From Anastrepha obliqua (Eukaryota; Arthropoda; Insecta; Diptera; Tephritidae), in NCBI RefSeq assembly GCF_027943255.1, contig NC_072893.1, positions 113,707,784 through 113,771,783 on the forward strand: a stretch of 64,000 nucleotides of DNA, in the 5' to 3' direction. Positions 1 to 10,476 of this stretch are shown here, one piece after another; position 1 is the first letter of the stretch, and the number at the start of each line of letters is the position of its first letter. The position numbers were made by a program, and so were the translations under genes. The notes below the pieces were generated by a model. It worked only from the letters and a program-made list of their open reading frames with translations. It was not told where the DNA came from and made no database searches.

Positions 1-1120
1 CTGACGAGACTGTAGACGGAAGTATTTGAAATTTTTTTATTTTTTCTCTATTTTTTCAACTTTGACATAATTTTTATGATATTATCCGATATTGAGGATT
101 TTTTTAGTACACTACTGTTATAGTAAATTTAATTTTGCGTCGAATGAGCTATATTTGACTGTAATTGAATTAAAATTAATGGAGTTGTGTGAGTTTTAAG
201 ATTTTTTTTTTTTTTTTACTAATTTGGTATGTAGGTATAACTTACGCTAAATGGGAATAAGGACTTGTTTTGTTATACCAGTTTGTTTAGTTTTTCTATA
301 GCCACAAGTTGTGCTAGGTATCCATAAAAGTATATTTAATTTTTTTTTTTGTCACACAGTGTTAATTATCATAAAAATATTGTTTTGATAAAGTTTTTTA
401 TAATAAAAAGTGCAATTTTTTCCTTTTTCACTTGAAATTTTCATTCTTTTTTCATTAATAATAGGTAAGTGCAAAGCGGCATAACTTATTTTAATGAAAA
501 TTTTTTGTCTGATTGATTTCAGTTGATAACAAGAGGCTGTACACTCCACGGCGCCACGTTTGAACAGCTGTAGCGCAGCCATTTTTTTTTTCAAAATTTT
601 TTTTTATATTAATTTAAGCATGAATATTAATATTTAATTTATTTTAAGATAATAAATACTCTCCGTTTTATACAAAAGATGATTGAAAAACTCGTTGTCT
701 GGAGGAGCTGCCCCACTTAATAAACCAGCGCCCTGGGCAAACCGAATACAAACAAGATGGCGGTACTAGAGTAGTGTAGATAAACCTGCAAAACGGCAGG
801 ACTGACTTAGAAATAATAATTGGTAACAAAACTCAGCTGAATTTGTATTTTTACAGTGGTCTTTTGCGCTTTCTTTTCTAAAAATATGCACAATAATCAG
901 TACTAGCACAATATCAGCTAATCAGACTTTGGGGAAAATTAAATTATCATTTTAAGCCACATTTCGTTAAGCTATCCCCGGTTAAAGGCAAGCCGAATCT
1001 ATTAAAGGTGGTATTGGTAAATCAGCTGATTTGTTTTCCCCCCCCTTCGCCATGTCCATGTGGCAGTCAGCTCGGAATGAAACAAGGCGAATTCATTATT
1101 TGTTTTCTAGTTTCCCAATA
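1..1120. other. AT-rich non-coding stretch
   Basis: I see no gene here. The stretch is AT-rich, with homopolymer T runs near 200-220, 342-351 and 584-604. Positions 965-992 (CGTTAAGCTATCCCCGGTTAAAGGCAA region) recur in nearly the same form at about 3048-3076. The sequence near 992-1035 and 1088-1105 resembles the termini (CAAGGCGAATTTATTA-like) of the hAT-like MITE at 44540-44920, so remnants of that family may lie here. Confidence 0.5.
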
Positions 1121-1378
1121 CAGTAGATTCTGTTTTTATGCGGTAGATACGTTCCGCAAGAAACAGCATAAAAAAAAAACAGCATAAAAAAAGCTACCAG
1201 TTCTATAGTAAAACTATAGATACGTTTCAAAAGTGCTAAGAACCGCATAAATCTGAAATAATGTAATAAAATCGCATAAAAAAGGGCACTAGTCCCATAT
1301 TATAACTATAGATACGTTCCATAGACCGCATGAATCTGAAATAATTAAATAAAATCGCACAAACAAAATATTGTAATA

Positions 1379-2657
1379 GGACTATGAATAAGTTCGTGCG
1401 TTTTTTTTCGAAATTTGAAACTTTATTGACGTAAAATGGTTACAAATTTAATATTCAAAGTATTGTCCATCGCTTACTACTACTTTTTCCCATCTTTCTG
1501 GCAATTCACGGATTCCCTTTGTGAAAAATTCGGTCGGTTTTGCCGCAATCCACGAATCGATCCATTTTTTGACTTCATCGTAATTACGGAAGTGCTGGTC
1601 AGCCAGGCCATGTTGCATCGATCGGAAGAGATAGTAATCGGATGGCGCAAGGTCTGGACTATACGGCGGGTGGGGTAGGACATCCCATTTGAGCGTTTCT
1701 AAGTATGTTTTGACCACTTGTGCAACATGTGGCCGAGCATTGTCATGTTGCAAAATAACTTTGTCGTGTCTATCGGCGTATTGCGGCCGTTTTTCTCGCA
1801 GTGCTCGGCTCAAACGCATCAATTGTCGTCGGTAGACATCCCCCGTAATCGTTTCATTCGGTTTCAGTAGCTCATAATACACAACACCCAGCTGGTCCCA
1901 CCAGATACACAGCATAACCTTCAGGCCATGAATATTCTGCGCCGACGTCGATGTTGAAGCATGGCCAGGGTATCCATACGTTGCCCGACGTTTTGGATTG
2001 TCGTAATGGACCCACTTTTCATCGCCAGTCACAATTCGATGCAAAAAACCCTTTCTTTTGTGCCGTTGAAGCAGTTGTTCGCATGCCATAAAACGGCGTT
2101 CAACGTCTCTTGGCTTCAATTCATACGGCACCCAATGGCCTACCTTTCGGATCATTCCCATGGCTTTTAAACGTTTGGAAATGGTTGATTGATCAACTCC
2201 CAAAGTTTTTGCAACCTCTTCTTGCGTTTGAGCCGGATCTTGATCGAGCAATTCCTCCAATTCGGTATCCATGAACTTTGGCGGCGCACCCTCGCGTTCT
2301 TCGTCTTCCAAGCCAAAATCACCACTTTTAAAGCGTGCAAACCACTTCTGGCACGTTCGCTCAGCTAGAGCATGCTCACCATAAACTTCCACCAAGATAC
2401 GATGACTTTCGGCTGCTTTTTTCTTCATATTAAAATAATGAAGAAGAATTCCCCGCAAAAACACATTATTTGGCACGAAATTCGACATTTTCAAGTGTGG
2501 TAAAAATATTGTTGTTTACGCTTCAAATAAAAAACTTATACTGACGTTTGTGCCTTACGACAGTAGCTCTCCAATGAATGTTTGGAAATGTGGATCGATG
2601 GAATAATAATCAAGTTACGCCATCTGTTGTAAAACCGCACGAACTTATTCATAGTCC
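1379..2657 (-). mobile_element. Mos1-like mariner (mauritiana type), full length, copy 1
   Basis: This is a 1279-bp element with inverted termini GGACTATGAATAAGTTCGTG at both ends and a TA on the left (1377-1378). The expected right TA reads AT, so that duplication is altered. It carries one intact transposase gene on the minus strand. It sits inside the repeat at 1121-3012. It is nearly identical to the plus-strand copy at 37259-38533, which suggests recent spread of the family. The two copies lie in opposite orientation relative to the host repeat. Confidence 0.92.
1448..2494 (-). CDS. Mariner transposase, Mos1/mauritiana type, intact
   Basis: This is a 348-residue cut-and-paste transposase expected to bind its own terminal repeats in the nucleus and move the element into TA sites. 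The N-terminal helix-turn-helix region spans about residues 5-115 and contains the HRILVEVYGE and WFARFKSGDF segments. The catalytic D,D34D triad is complete: D158 in VTGDEKW, D251 in LQHDNARPH and D286 in SPDLAPSDYYLF. The WVPYEL motif between the domains is at 121-126. Length and block order match Mos1-type transposases (about 345 residues). Residue 3 (MSNFVPN) is an equally likely start and matches the family better. There is no stop or frameshift, so activity is possible but not shown. Confidence 0.93.
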   Translation of the reverse strand: MKMSNFVPNNVFLRGILLHYFNMKKKAAESHRILVEVYGEHALAERTCQKWFARFKSGDFGLEDEEREGAPPKFMDTELEELLDQDPAQTQEEVAKTLGVDQSTISKRLKAMGMIRKVGHWVPYELKPRDVERRFMACEQLLQRHKRKGFLHRIVTGDEKWVHYDNPKRRATYGYPGHASTSTSAQNIHGLKVMLCIWWDQLGVVYYELLKPNETITGDVYRRQLMRLSRALREKRPQYADRHDKVILQHDNARPHVAQVVKTYLETLKWDVLPHPPYSPDLAPSDYYLFRSMQHGLADQHFRNYDEVKKWIDSWIAAKPTEFFTKGIRELPERWEKVVVSDGQYFEY

Positions 2658-3014
2658 ATTATTTTTGAAAATTATATCTTTATTTAAGAAACGCCAAAAT
2701 CGACAAATAAATTTACGTCAGAAATAGAATCAGGGAATACTCACATGTTGCGCATTCGTTCAGAATTTGGCGTAAAATCACTTTCGTCACTTGAGGAAAT
2801 GTACACGTCTGATCTAGATGGTTATGCAGGCGGTTCCATACTTGTAGGGTGAGCATTTCTGGTGTAATCTGTGATTAGTTTTTGCTTAGCTGGTTTAGAA
2901 TCTTGTTTATATGTACAATTCCCGATAGGTCGACATGCATTTTTTAATTTAAAAAAAAACAGCACTATTTCAAAACCGCATAAAAAAAAGCCGCATAAAA
3001 CAGAATCTACTGTA

Positions 3015-4440
3015 CTTTGGTTTGACAATCTTTAATGCAAGCGTCTTGCGTTAAACTATCCCCGATTAAAGGCAACATCGATCAGATGCTGAGAAAACAG
3101 CTCTTAGATGGATAGAGTGATCTAAGATATGATAGAAAAATTCTGTAATTTTTTTTAAATTTCTCATATTTTGTGCGAATAAATAAATCCCCAAGTTATG
3201 CAAAAAATCCATATCAACAACTAATCAGGGGCTATATGTAATATTGACAGCAAATTTGATTATTTATTAGCACAATTTATTTTCACATACATACATATGT
3301 ACATACATACGTACATATTTTGAAAACAAGAACATAAAAAAAATTTATTGCCAATTTTTGCTTCAATTCGCTCTTGATTGTTATTTATAGTTGAGTTTAT
3401 TCCCATTTATACTACTAACTATATAATATAGTATATAATATATAATTCCGATTGCTCCCACAGAAGTGATAAGCAGCAACGCTGCTCCTCATTACTACCT
3501 ACCAGTTGACCTCCAAACCAAGCACGTAGCCTGTATGGGTGAGGCGCGATGGCTCGTGAATCGTATGTTTACGAATACAAAAGGTACGAGCTACATACAT
3601 ACATATGTGTGTGTGTACATATGTATTAAAAATAAGAGATTAGTAAATATGTATTTAGGAGTTGGCCTTTTGGCTTTTTTTTTATTTATGGTAAACAAAT
3701 GTCTGTCGCTCTGTTGAATGGATGAAAACAACTGGTGAATGATTGGTTGGCTTGTTCCGGTTTATGTATGCCGATATTTCCAGTTGCATATCTTTGTTTT
3801 TATTCTCACCATTATATTCGCTAAGTATCTTTTTTTTTCAATTTAATTTTTATCTAATGTTTTTGTCTGTGTTTTTTTTTTTGGTTTGCCGCCATTTTTA
3901 ATGGCTCTTATTGTCTGTTCTGCTGCTCCATAATTTGTGCAGCTGCACAGTGGTACCTGTTGTTTGGCAAGGCGGAAAAATATTTATTTAATACGAGTAT
4001 TACATTTAATAGTGAGAGACTAGTTTATGTAGTAGTAAATACATATATAGCTCTTTTATACATATATATTTTTTTATTTAATTATCATATTTTTGCACTT
4101 TTTATTAAATTATTTTCTTTTATATATTTTATTAAATTATAATATAATTTTTTATATTATATTTTTTATTAAATTATTATTTTTTATGCCTTTTATTAAG
4201 TTATAATAATCCTGCATAAAAAAACATTTATCTGAAATGTTTACGATAAATTATTGGGCTGTCTTTAATGGGAGTCATCTAAACTCCTTGCCTTTTCTTA
4301 TAATACGGCTGATTAAAGTCGAATTTTCAGAGTGATTTTACAGTGACGTAAATTTAGAGTAGCTATGAGAGAGAACAAAAAGAAAAATACCAAAATAGCC
4401 AACTTTTTTAAACAAAAATTAAAAGCTAAGTTAGTGTAAT
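3015..4440. other. Non-coding stretch with microsatellites
   Basis: I see no gene. There are TACA/TATG microsatellites near 3283-3320 and 3590-3620, and AT-rich runs at 4010-4210. Small open frames here have no recognisable domain. Confidence 0.5.
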
Positions 4441-4444
4441 GTAA

Positions 4445-4648
4445 ACACGTAAACAAATCTGCGCCAGACGGCACCCCTTGGCAAGGGTGACGGATTCAGT
4501 CAACTTATATGCTGCTCCTATATGGGCAGGAGCTAAACCATCGAATGCTTAGGTGCAGCGACGAAATGCACTAAGAGTCACGAGCGCATACAGGACCATA
4601 TCAGACGACGCGATTTGCGTCATCGCTGGAAAGCTCCCAATAGATATA
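4445..4648 (+). pseudogene. R1-type non-LTR retrotransposon fragment (left part)
   Basis: Conceptual translation gives a reverse-transcriptase C-terminal signature: a YAAPIWAGA-like motif, then QRRNALRVTSAYRTISDDA and VIAGKLPIDI. These are typical of R1-clade elements. The reading breaks at 4648, where the D,D41D transposon has inserted, and resumes at 5906. It is truncated on its 5' side and was probably dead before or after that insertion. Confidence 0.75.
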
Positions 4649-5905
4649 CAGGGTGGCTGATGAAAGCCGCTACCAAAAAAAAAATTGAATAACTTTTTTT
4701 CTTTTTAAGTTATCTGTTCCATTTTTGTTTTAGTTTGCAGATTGATCTTTAAAATTTATTAAAATGGATAACTGGTACACGCAAACAAGAATTTGGATAG
4801 TCCGCCGCTATCACGCACTGGAGTCCGTAGTTTTGGTACAGAGAGAGTACAGGCGGATGTTTGGCGGCGATCCCCCGAGCAGATGGACCATAATGGGACT
4901 GGTGAATAATTTTGCTGAGCAAGGAACAGTCGCAAGAAGGCCTTATCATCGAAACCCACCAGTTCGGACGGAGGAAACGATCGCTGCTGTAGCTGCAGCT
5001 ATACAAAGCAATCCAAGGGTTTCAACAAGAAGCTTATCTGCTCAACTTGGTGTCAGCCGACAGTCTTTGCAAACAATAATGCACAAAGATTTAGACTTAT
5101 TTCCCTACAAAATTCAAATGGTTAACAAACTGAATGCAGCAGACTTGCCGATTCGCTTGGAATTTCCCCAGAAGATCCTGCAAATGGTGGAAGAAGACCA
5201 AAACATGTTAAACTGCCTTTTCATGTCTGATGAGGCCCATTTCAATTTAAACGGCAATGTGAACAAACAAAATTGTCGAATATGGAGTACTTCTAACCCA
5301 CAGATACTCCACGAGACGGAATTGCATCCTCTTCGCGTGACAGTGTGGTGTGCGGTTTCTTCACGCTGTATTGTCGGGCCTTATTTTTTTGAAGAAAATG
5401 GTCACACCGTTACGGTTACTGGAGACCGTTATTTGAAAATGCTGAAAGAATTTTTCTATCCAGAACTACGCCGAAAGAGAATTCCTTTCAACTCTGTGTG
5501 GTTTCAACAAGATGGGGCAACGTCTCACATAGCCCAGACTGTTATGACAGAGTTGCGACGAAAATTTCCCAATAAACTGATTTCAAGAAACTCCGAATTT
5601 CGTTGGCCCCCCAGGTCGCCTGACCTTACTGCACCTGATTTTTTCTTGTGGAGTTTATGTAAACAAGAAGTTTATAAAACAAAGCCAACAAATTTGGATG
5701 AACTAAAACAATCCATTCGGGCAACAATTGCGGCTATTCCTGTCGCAACTCTCAAAGCAGCAATGAACAACTTTTTACTAAGATGCCGCACTTGTGTCAA
5801 CGAGCATGGGGGGCATTTAAATTCAATTATTTTTAAAACTAGTTAAGCTACATTTAATAAAATTTAATGACCTTCAACTTGAAAAAAAATTCATCAGCCA
5901 CCCTG
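4649..5905 (+). mobile_element. Complete D,D41D mariner-superfamily transposon
   Basis: This 1257-bp element has perfect 16-bp inverted termini (CAGGGTGGCTGATGAA) and TA duplications at 4647-4648 and 5906-5907. It holds one intact transposase gene on the plus strand. It has inserted into an R1-type LINE, whose reading continues on both sides. D,D41D spacing is reported for the rosa/Visitor group of mariner-like elements, first noted in Ceratitis flies; assignment to that group here is inference from the spacing. Confidence 0.93.
4764..5846 (+). CDS. D,D41D transposase (rosa/Visitor-like), intact
   Basis: This is a 360-residue transposase with no stops or frameshifts. The N-terminal helix-turn-helix and linker cover about residues 1-115 (TEETIAAVAAAI, STRSLSAQLGVSRQ). 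Catalytic residues are D156 (FMSDEAHFNL), D250 (WFQQDGATSH) and D292 (DLTAPDFFLW). There are exactly 41 residues between the last two. The VNKQNCRIWS and HPLRVTVWCAVS blocks are also typical of this group. The start is the first ATG after the left terminus, 115 bp in, and an AATAAA lies just after the stop. Two broken relatives lie at 30377-31230 and 31885-33132. It could be a source of active transposase; that is inference. Confidence 0.9.
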   Translation: MDNWYTQTRIWIVRRYHALESVVLVQREYRRMFGGDPPSRWTIMGLVNNFAEQGTVARRPYHRNPPVRTEETIAAVAAAIQSNPRVSTRSLSAQLGVSRQSLQTIMHKDLDLFPYKIQMVNKLNAADLPIRLEFPQKILQMVEEDQNMLNCLFMSDEAHFNLNGNVNKQNCRIWSTSNPQILHETELHPLRVTVWCAVSSRCIVGPYFFEENGHTVTVTGDRYLKMLKEFFYPELRRKRIPFNSVWFQQDGATSHIAQTVMTELRRKFPNKLISRNSEFRWPPRSPDLTAPDFFLWSLCKQEVYKTKPTNLDELKQSIRATIAAIPVATLKAAMNNFLLRCRTCVNEHGGHLNSIIFKTS

Positions 5906-6672
5906 TACTTGTGCAGGAAATTGGACAACTTTATGGCAGACAAGGAGTAAAGCCGACAACTGAAGAAAACGCTGCAGAACGTCTGCATTCGTTAGATAAG
6001 TGGCAAAGCAGATGGGACTCGCCTGTTAACGAACATCGGACCTATAGACTTATCCCCAAATTAGCCAATAGGTGACCAGAAAACACGGAGACGTAGACCA
6101 CTATTTAACCCAAAAATTGAGCGGTCACGGATGTTGCTTGGCATACCTCCATCGTTTTCATATGGAGTACACTCCGTTCTGTCCAAGCTGCAGTAGAAAT
6201 CAGGGAGCACTTGTTCTTCTTCTGCGATCGTTTTAACGAAGAACAACTAACGCTTGTGCTGCTGAGGCAGTATAATATTATTACAACATCGTCCGATGTT
6301 TCTGTATTGCTGCAGATGCAAAAGAAACCTCTATAGCGTATAACCTCCATACGCCCATGTGAGAAGAACCTGGGAGCATGCCCCACATACCACTGGTATG
6401 ACGGCACAGAGACATTAGAAGACGAGCCTATAGCATGAAGCTAGCTACAAAGGAGTAGTACAAACGTAGGTGAATGTATTGGTCACATTTGTTTAATGGA
6501 CACCATTCTGGGCCTTCCCGAAGTAATGTAAAAAGTAGTTCCGGGAAGGGAGTCTCCCCAGAAGAAGAGGAGGGATTGTTTTAGTGGCTACACCACTCGA
6601 CGCAGTTGACGATGGTCGCTGTAAGTGTAAAGGCATTTTGAACCCTACCTCACCCACCACAAAAAAAAAAAA
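5906..6672 (+). pseudogene. R1-type LINE fragment (right part) with 3' UTR and poly-A
   Basis: This continues the LINE interrupted at 4648. Conceptual reading gives LHSLDKWQSRWDSPV, then HGDVDHYLTQKLSGHGC and a cysteine motif ending FCPSC, the zinc-binding tail typical of R1-clade ORF2. After that comes a 3' UTR ending TTTTGAACCCTACCTCACC and an A run at 6660-6672. The same 3' UTR recurs at about 14960-15110, so the family has several copies here. Frame breaks after about 6230 mark it as dead. Confidence 0.78.
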
Positions 6673-7150
6673 TCTGTAAGAATTGTAAGTAAAACCATGT
6701 AAAAAAACATTAAAATTGATTTCAGCTCAAAAACTGATGCTGTCAAATCCTCTGACTCTTAAATTACTAAAACGGGATTCATACGAATTGACTATTTGTG
6801 GGCGACATGAGCCCAGCTTCAAGTCAATAAAATAGTGCGCGAATTTCTCAGATAAATGCACGACTAATCCCTCTCCAACATTTTTTTATTTGTTCCTTAA
6901 AAAATTCAATTTTGGGGCATTAATAGAGCAAAGAATGAGAATCTTGGGACGAGGATTCAGCCTAATACTGCTGTATGGTAATGTTTTTCTTTTTAAGATT
7001 AACAGCAGCTTGACATTTCAGCTAATTGTCAAGGTTGCTATGAAGACGGGTGTGAAATGAAAAACCGTACTTTAAGAGAGTTTTAGGAAATTCATTAAAA
7101 ACTTTCTCTTCTTTATCAGTCTTTAGTATCACAGTCCATTGATTCATTCA
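6673..7150. other. Non-coding stretch
   Basis: I see no gene, terminal repeat or recognisable element in this stretch. Confidence 0.4.
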
Positions 7151-7159
7151 CAACCTTGT

Positions 7160-7345
7160 GCCAACTTCAACTTCCACGTCTTCTACCTCTATCTAAGGCT
7201 GCCTCCTTCCACTACCGCACGTCTTCGAGCCATCTCTTTCTGTCTCTATCTGAGGCTACCTCCTTCCACTGCCGCACGTTTAGCTTTTCTAGGCCAACTT
7301 CCATGTCTTTGAGTCATCTCTTTCTGGAGCGTTCTCTTCTTCGGC
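7160..7345. repeat. Short tandem repeat block inside a LINE remnant
   Basis: A unit of roughly 60-66 bp containing TCTATCT(A/G)AGGCT(G/A)CCTCCTTCCACT(A/G)CCGCACGT and the following CTTCGAGCCATCTCTTTCTG-like sequence is repeated two to three times. On the minus strand it would encode a repeated charged segment downstream of the LINE reverse-transcriptase tail. Confidence 0.5.
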
Positions 7346-7900
7346 CTCCAACAGGGTGTAATTCAACTGCCTTTCGAGTTGTTTTCTCCTTGGATTTTAT
7401 GAATTTTATCACAGTTTCGCTCTCTTGGTAATATTTCCAGCTCATGATTATATCTAATTCGATAGGTTCCGTCTTGCAGTCTTACAGGCCCAGGACCGCA
7501 ATATTTTTCTTTCAAATGCCATTAGCTGATTAATGTCAGTAGTTTTTAGCGCCCATAGTTCGCAACCATAGGAAAGCACGGGACGGATCATGGTTTTGTG
7601 TATCCTTAACTTTTGGTCGCGAGATAATAATTTAGACTTATGCAGATTCAAATTAAAAAAGTAAGACTTATTTGATGCACTATCATTTATTGTCAATGAT
7701 GTATCCCTATTGGGTGATATTTTGATACCCAGATAGGTAAATTCTTGGACGCTCTCGAATGCATAGTTTCCGATGAGCAGTTCATCATACCTTTTATTCG
7801 GCCAAGGACTATAATTTCTGCAGCATTCTCCATATAGCTTCTGCTCAAATATGAACGAGACGGTATCAATAAAACGGTCCGCAGATGACATATGGCAAAA
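7346..7900 (-). pseudogene. Non-LTR retrotransposon reverse-transcriptase C-terminal fragment
   Basis: The minus strand reads as the end of a LINE reverse transcriptase. Motifs are FTYLGIKIS, SKLLSRDQKLRIHKTMIRPV, LSYGCELWALKT and MAFERKILR. A frameshift then leads to GTYRIRYNHEL in another frame. The longest open part is 7454-7891 (145 residues). A related plus-strand fragment is at 24525-25275. No catalytic YADD box is present, so this is a 5'-truncated dead copy. The clade is not assigned with confidence. Confidence 0.7.
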
Positions 7901-8127
7901 ATAAATTTTTTGTTTTTTGGTTGAACTGTTATAAGCTTACATGCCAAATTTCAGCGTGATATGTCACATAGTTTGTTTTCTGTGCTACTGTAAACAAGTC
8001 AAGCTCGAGTGTGTTCGATCGGATCATAAACTTCGTTTTTCTATGTTAATTCTTACGCCAGTATTTCGTATTATTTTTTTTAGTTTTATAAACGCACTCT
8101 TTAATTTACTTCTGCCTTTCACCATTA

Positions 8128-10190
8128 TAGGTTAGGTTAGCCTGGTTGGCAACAAGCCACGCATAGACCTTTTGGCCCCTAGCGATACCAGATGGAGACT
8201 GACCTTTATGAATACCTAAAGTAGACATCATGTAGGATGTCAGCGCCTTTGGCGAATCTAAGCAGCGCTGGGAGATCCGGTTTTGAGACGTCCTCCAGAC
8301 CCTCAAACAATGGGGCTCCCAGGCATTTTAAACGCGTTTTTGATAATGCCGGACAAACGCACAGAAGGTGTTCTAAAGTCTCTTCAACATTCTCTCTGCA
8401 TTTCCTGCATTTGTCCGTGTTAGCAATCCTTATCTTGTACGCATGTGCAGCCAATAGATTATGACCCGTTAGTATACCTATGATAGTTCTGCAGTCCTTT
8501 CGCGAGAGCGTAAGTACGAATTGAGTCAGTTTTTTGTCGTTAGTTCTACACATGACTTTTGCTGTTTTGCATGTGGTTAGATTGGTCTACCTAGCTTCCC
8601 CTCGCCTTTTCATGTAGTCGTCCATTTCATTGTATATTGTATTTAGCGGTTTTGGTATGTCGTTCTCTTGTTCAATCTACTATCTCATCTACTATTTCGT
8701 TCCCCATAATGCCTTTGTGACCAGGCACCCAATGCAGCCTACTGTTTGCGGCTAGCCTTTCTATGGCCTCCGTGCTCCGTCGAACATTTTTGGACTTAAT
8801 ACAATAAGAGCTTATTGATTTTATTGCTGCTTGACTATCCACGTATATATTAATTGTTGAGTTCTTTCTTGTTCTAGTGTAGGCTGGCTCCGCGGCTTTC
8901 CCCACAGCAAAAACTTCCTCTTGGAAAATACTGCTGTGATCTGGCATCTTGATAGGCTGCCTTATCCCTAGTTTTGAGCAGTAAATACCCGCTCTCACTC
9001 CATCTGAAATTTAGAGCCGAGAAAAGTTCTATGGTCAGGCTTCATGCCTTTGTGCCATCCCTCCTCTTCGATTGTAGTGCGAAACCCTCTCTCCCAACTA
9101 AAGGCCGGAGTCATCTAGTCTGTGCAACCTGATCTCCACTTTCCTATTGAGCTGTGACCGAAGGTTCTGCAGGTGAATACTCCAGCAGCCACCAACCTCC
9201 TCGCGGATTTCGCTGCCAGGTTTTCCGCCATAAGGTCAATAGGTGGCATGCTGAGAATGCGAGTGGTTTTCTTCGCTCCTGTTATGCACAGAGCAGCGAG
9301 TCGTTGAATCCTTTCAGTGGCATTAAGTATGTCAGTTTTCTTGTCTCAGTCTACCATACTAAGGCCCCATACAGCAATATCGGTCTAACTACTGCCGTGT
9401 AGCAACAGTGCATCAGAGAGGGTGATAGACCCCAAGTAACCCCATGCGTACAACGCGTTACTGACCTTTTTCACCCTTGCATGATCTTTGAGAAGTAGTT
9501 CGTTGCTGCCTAGCTTCGGGAGGTTCCACGTCGGGACCTTGTACTTCCTGGTAAAAAGTACCACGCCCGTTTTTCCGGCGTTTATCCCTAGCCATGCGCG
9601 AGATGTCCATTGGTGTACCATTTTAAGTGTGTTATTCATCACATTACTGATGGTGTCCAGACACTTTCCCGTAACTACTATAGCTATGTCATCTGCATAT
9701 GCCACTAGTTTTGGTGCCCCTCCGTCAAATTTCTTGAGCAGTTCATTTGCTACAATAGCGGCGATAGTACCCCACTTTGCTGAGTGCCTCTGCATGCATA
9801 TTTGGTGACGCTCGTATCGTTCCATTCCGCTCTTATCTTCCTGCTATCTAATAGCTGCCTTATCCATAGATACATCGCGGGTTGCACATTAAGTGACTCT
9901 ATGCTATTTAAAATAGCATCTAGAAATACTCCAAGAGCGTACTCCTTATATTCTAACGCCTTTTCTATGTTCAGCACAAGTGAGTGAAGTGCAGTTTCAG
10001 TAGATCTGCCTTTGGTGTAGGCGTGCTGCGGCTTGGATAATACGTCCGGCGCAATTGTATCTCTAATGTACAGTAGAAGCCCGATAAGTGCAATACCGAT
10101 AAGTTCAATTTCGCGGAAAGTACAATTCGATTTTGAGTCCATAGAAAACTCGAAAAGAGCAATAAAAAATTGCAACTTTTGGGCGCAAAA
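8128..10190 (-). pseudogene. I/LOA-type LINE remnant with RT and RNase H
   Basis: In order on the minus strand: a reverse-transcriptase segment (QHAYTKGRSTETALHSLV at about 10030, RGTQQSGVLSPLL near 9750), the catalytic box YADDIAI near 9700, an RNase H segment at 8672-8998 (NIYVDSQAAIKSI and LHWVPGHKGIMGNE), and a C-terminal cysteine-rich tail at 8206-8553 (CRKCRENVEETLEHLLCVCP). The 3' end runs into TAACC repeats (AACCTAACCTA) near 8128-8140. Having RNase H after RT is characteristic of I/LOA-like clades. Several frameshifts and losses make it non-functional. The related 3' fragment at 50535-51230 has the same TAACCTAACC tail. Confidence 0.82.
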
Positions 10191-10476
10191 GAATTCTTGT
10201 TCGAAGAAATTTTTTACTTAATACGGCAATGTATTTGCGTTCATCACGCGCGAAGACACAACTTTATAGCTATGCACAGTTATGGTTCACGGAATTATTG
10301 CGCCAAAAAACCCTGTTCTCACGCTTTGTGATTTTTGATTTTTACAAATAACGGTAAAATTGTAGCGCTGCTATCATAAAATATGGCATCGAATCGTTTG
10401 TGACATTCAACACGCGTTAGTTTCAAGCTGGTTCTTGAGAGTAAAACAATCGTTCGGAGTTTGAATCATTTTTTTT
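10191..10476. other. 5' flank of the Tigger-like gene
   Basis: No gene is seen. It may contain the left end and 5' UTR of the Tigger-like element, but I could not find a convincing inverted-repeat pair. Confidence 0.3.

Larger units (their letters stand above)
1121..3012. mobile_element. CAGTAGATTCTG-type TA-flanked repeat (copy 1), pogo/Tigger-like MITE candidate
   Basis: The ends are inverted repeats. The left end begins CAGTAGATTCTGTTTTTATG and the right end is its reverse complement with one fewer T, giving about 22 bp. Both sides carry a TA dinucleotide (1119-1120 and 3013-3014). Without the mariner nested at 1379-2657 the element is about 613 bp and has no recognisable transposase. The left half has two diverged copies of a roughly 105-bp internal repeat (CTATAGATACGTT...CCGCAT...AATCTGAAATAAT). 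CAG-starting termini with TA duplication fit pogo/Tigger-type elements, which is an inference. A second copy lies at 34856-38930. Confidence 0.75.

Noticed and set aside
1377..2659. Inversion of one mariner between its own ends as the cause of opposite orientation
   Set aside because: The two insertion points in the host repeat differ by about 31 bp, which inversion alone cannot produce.
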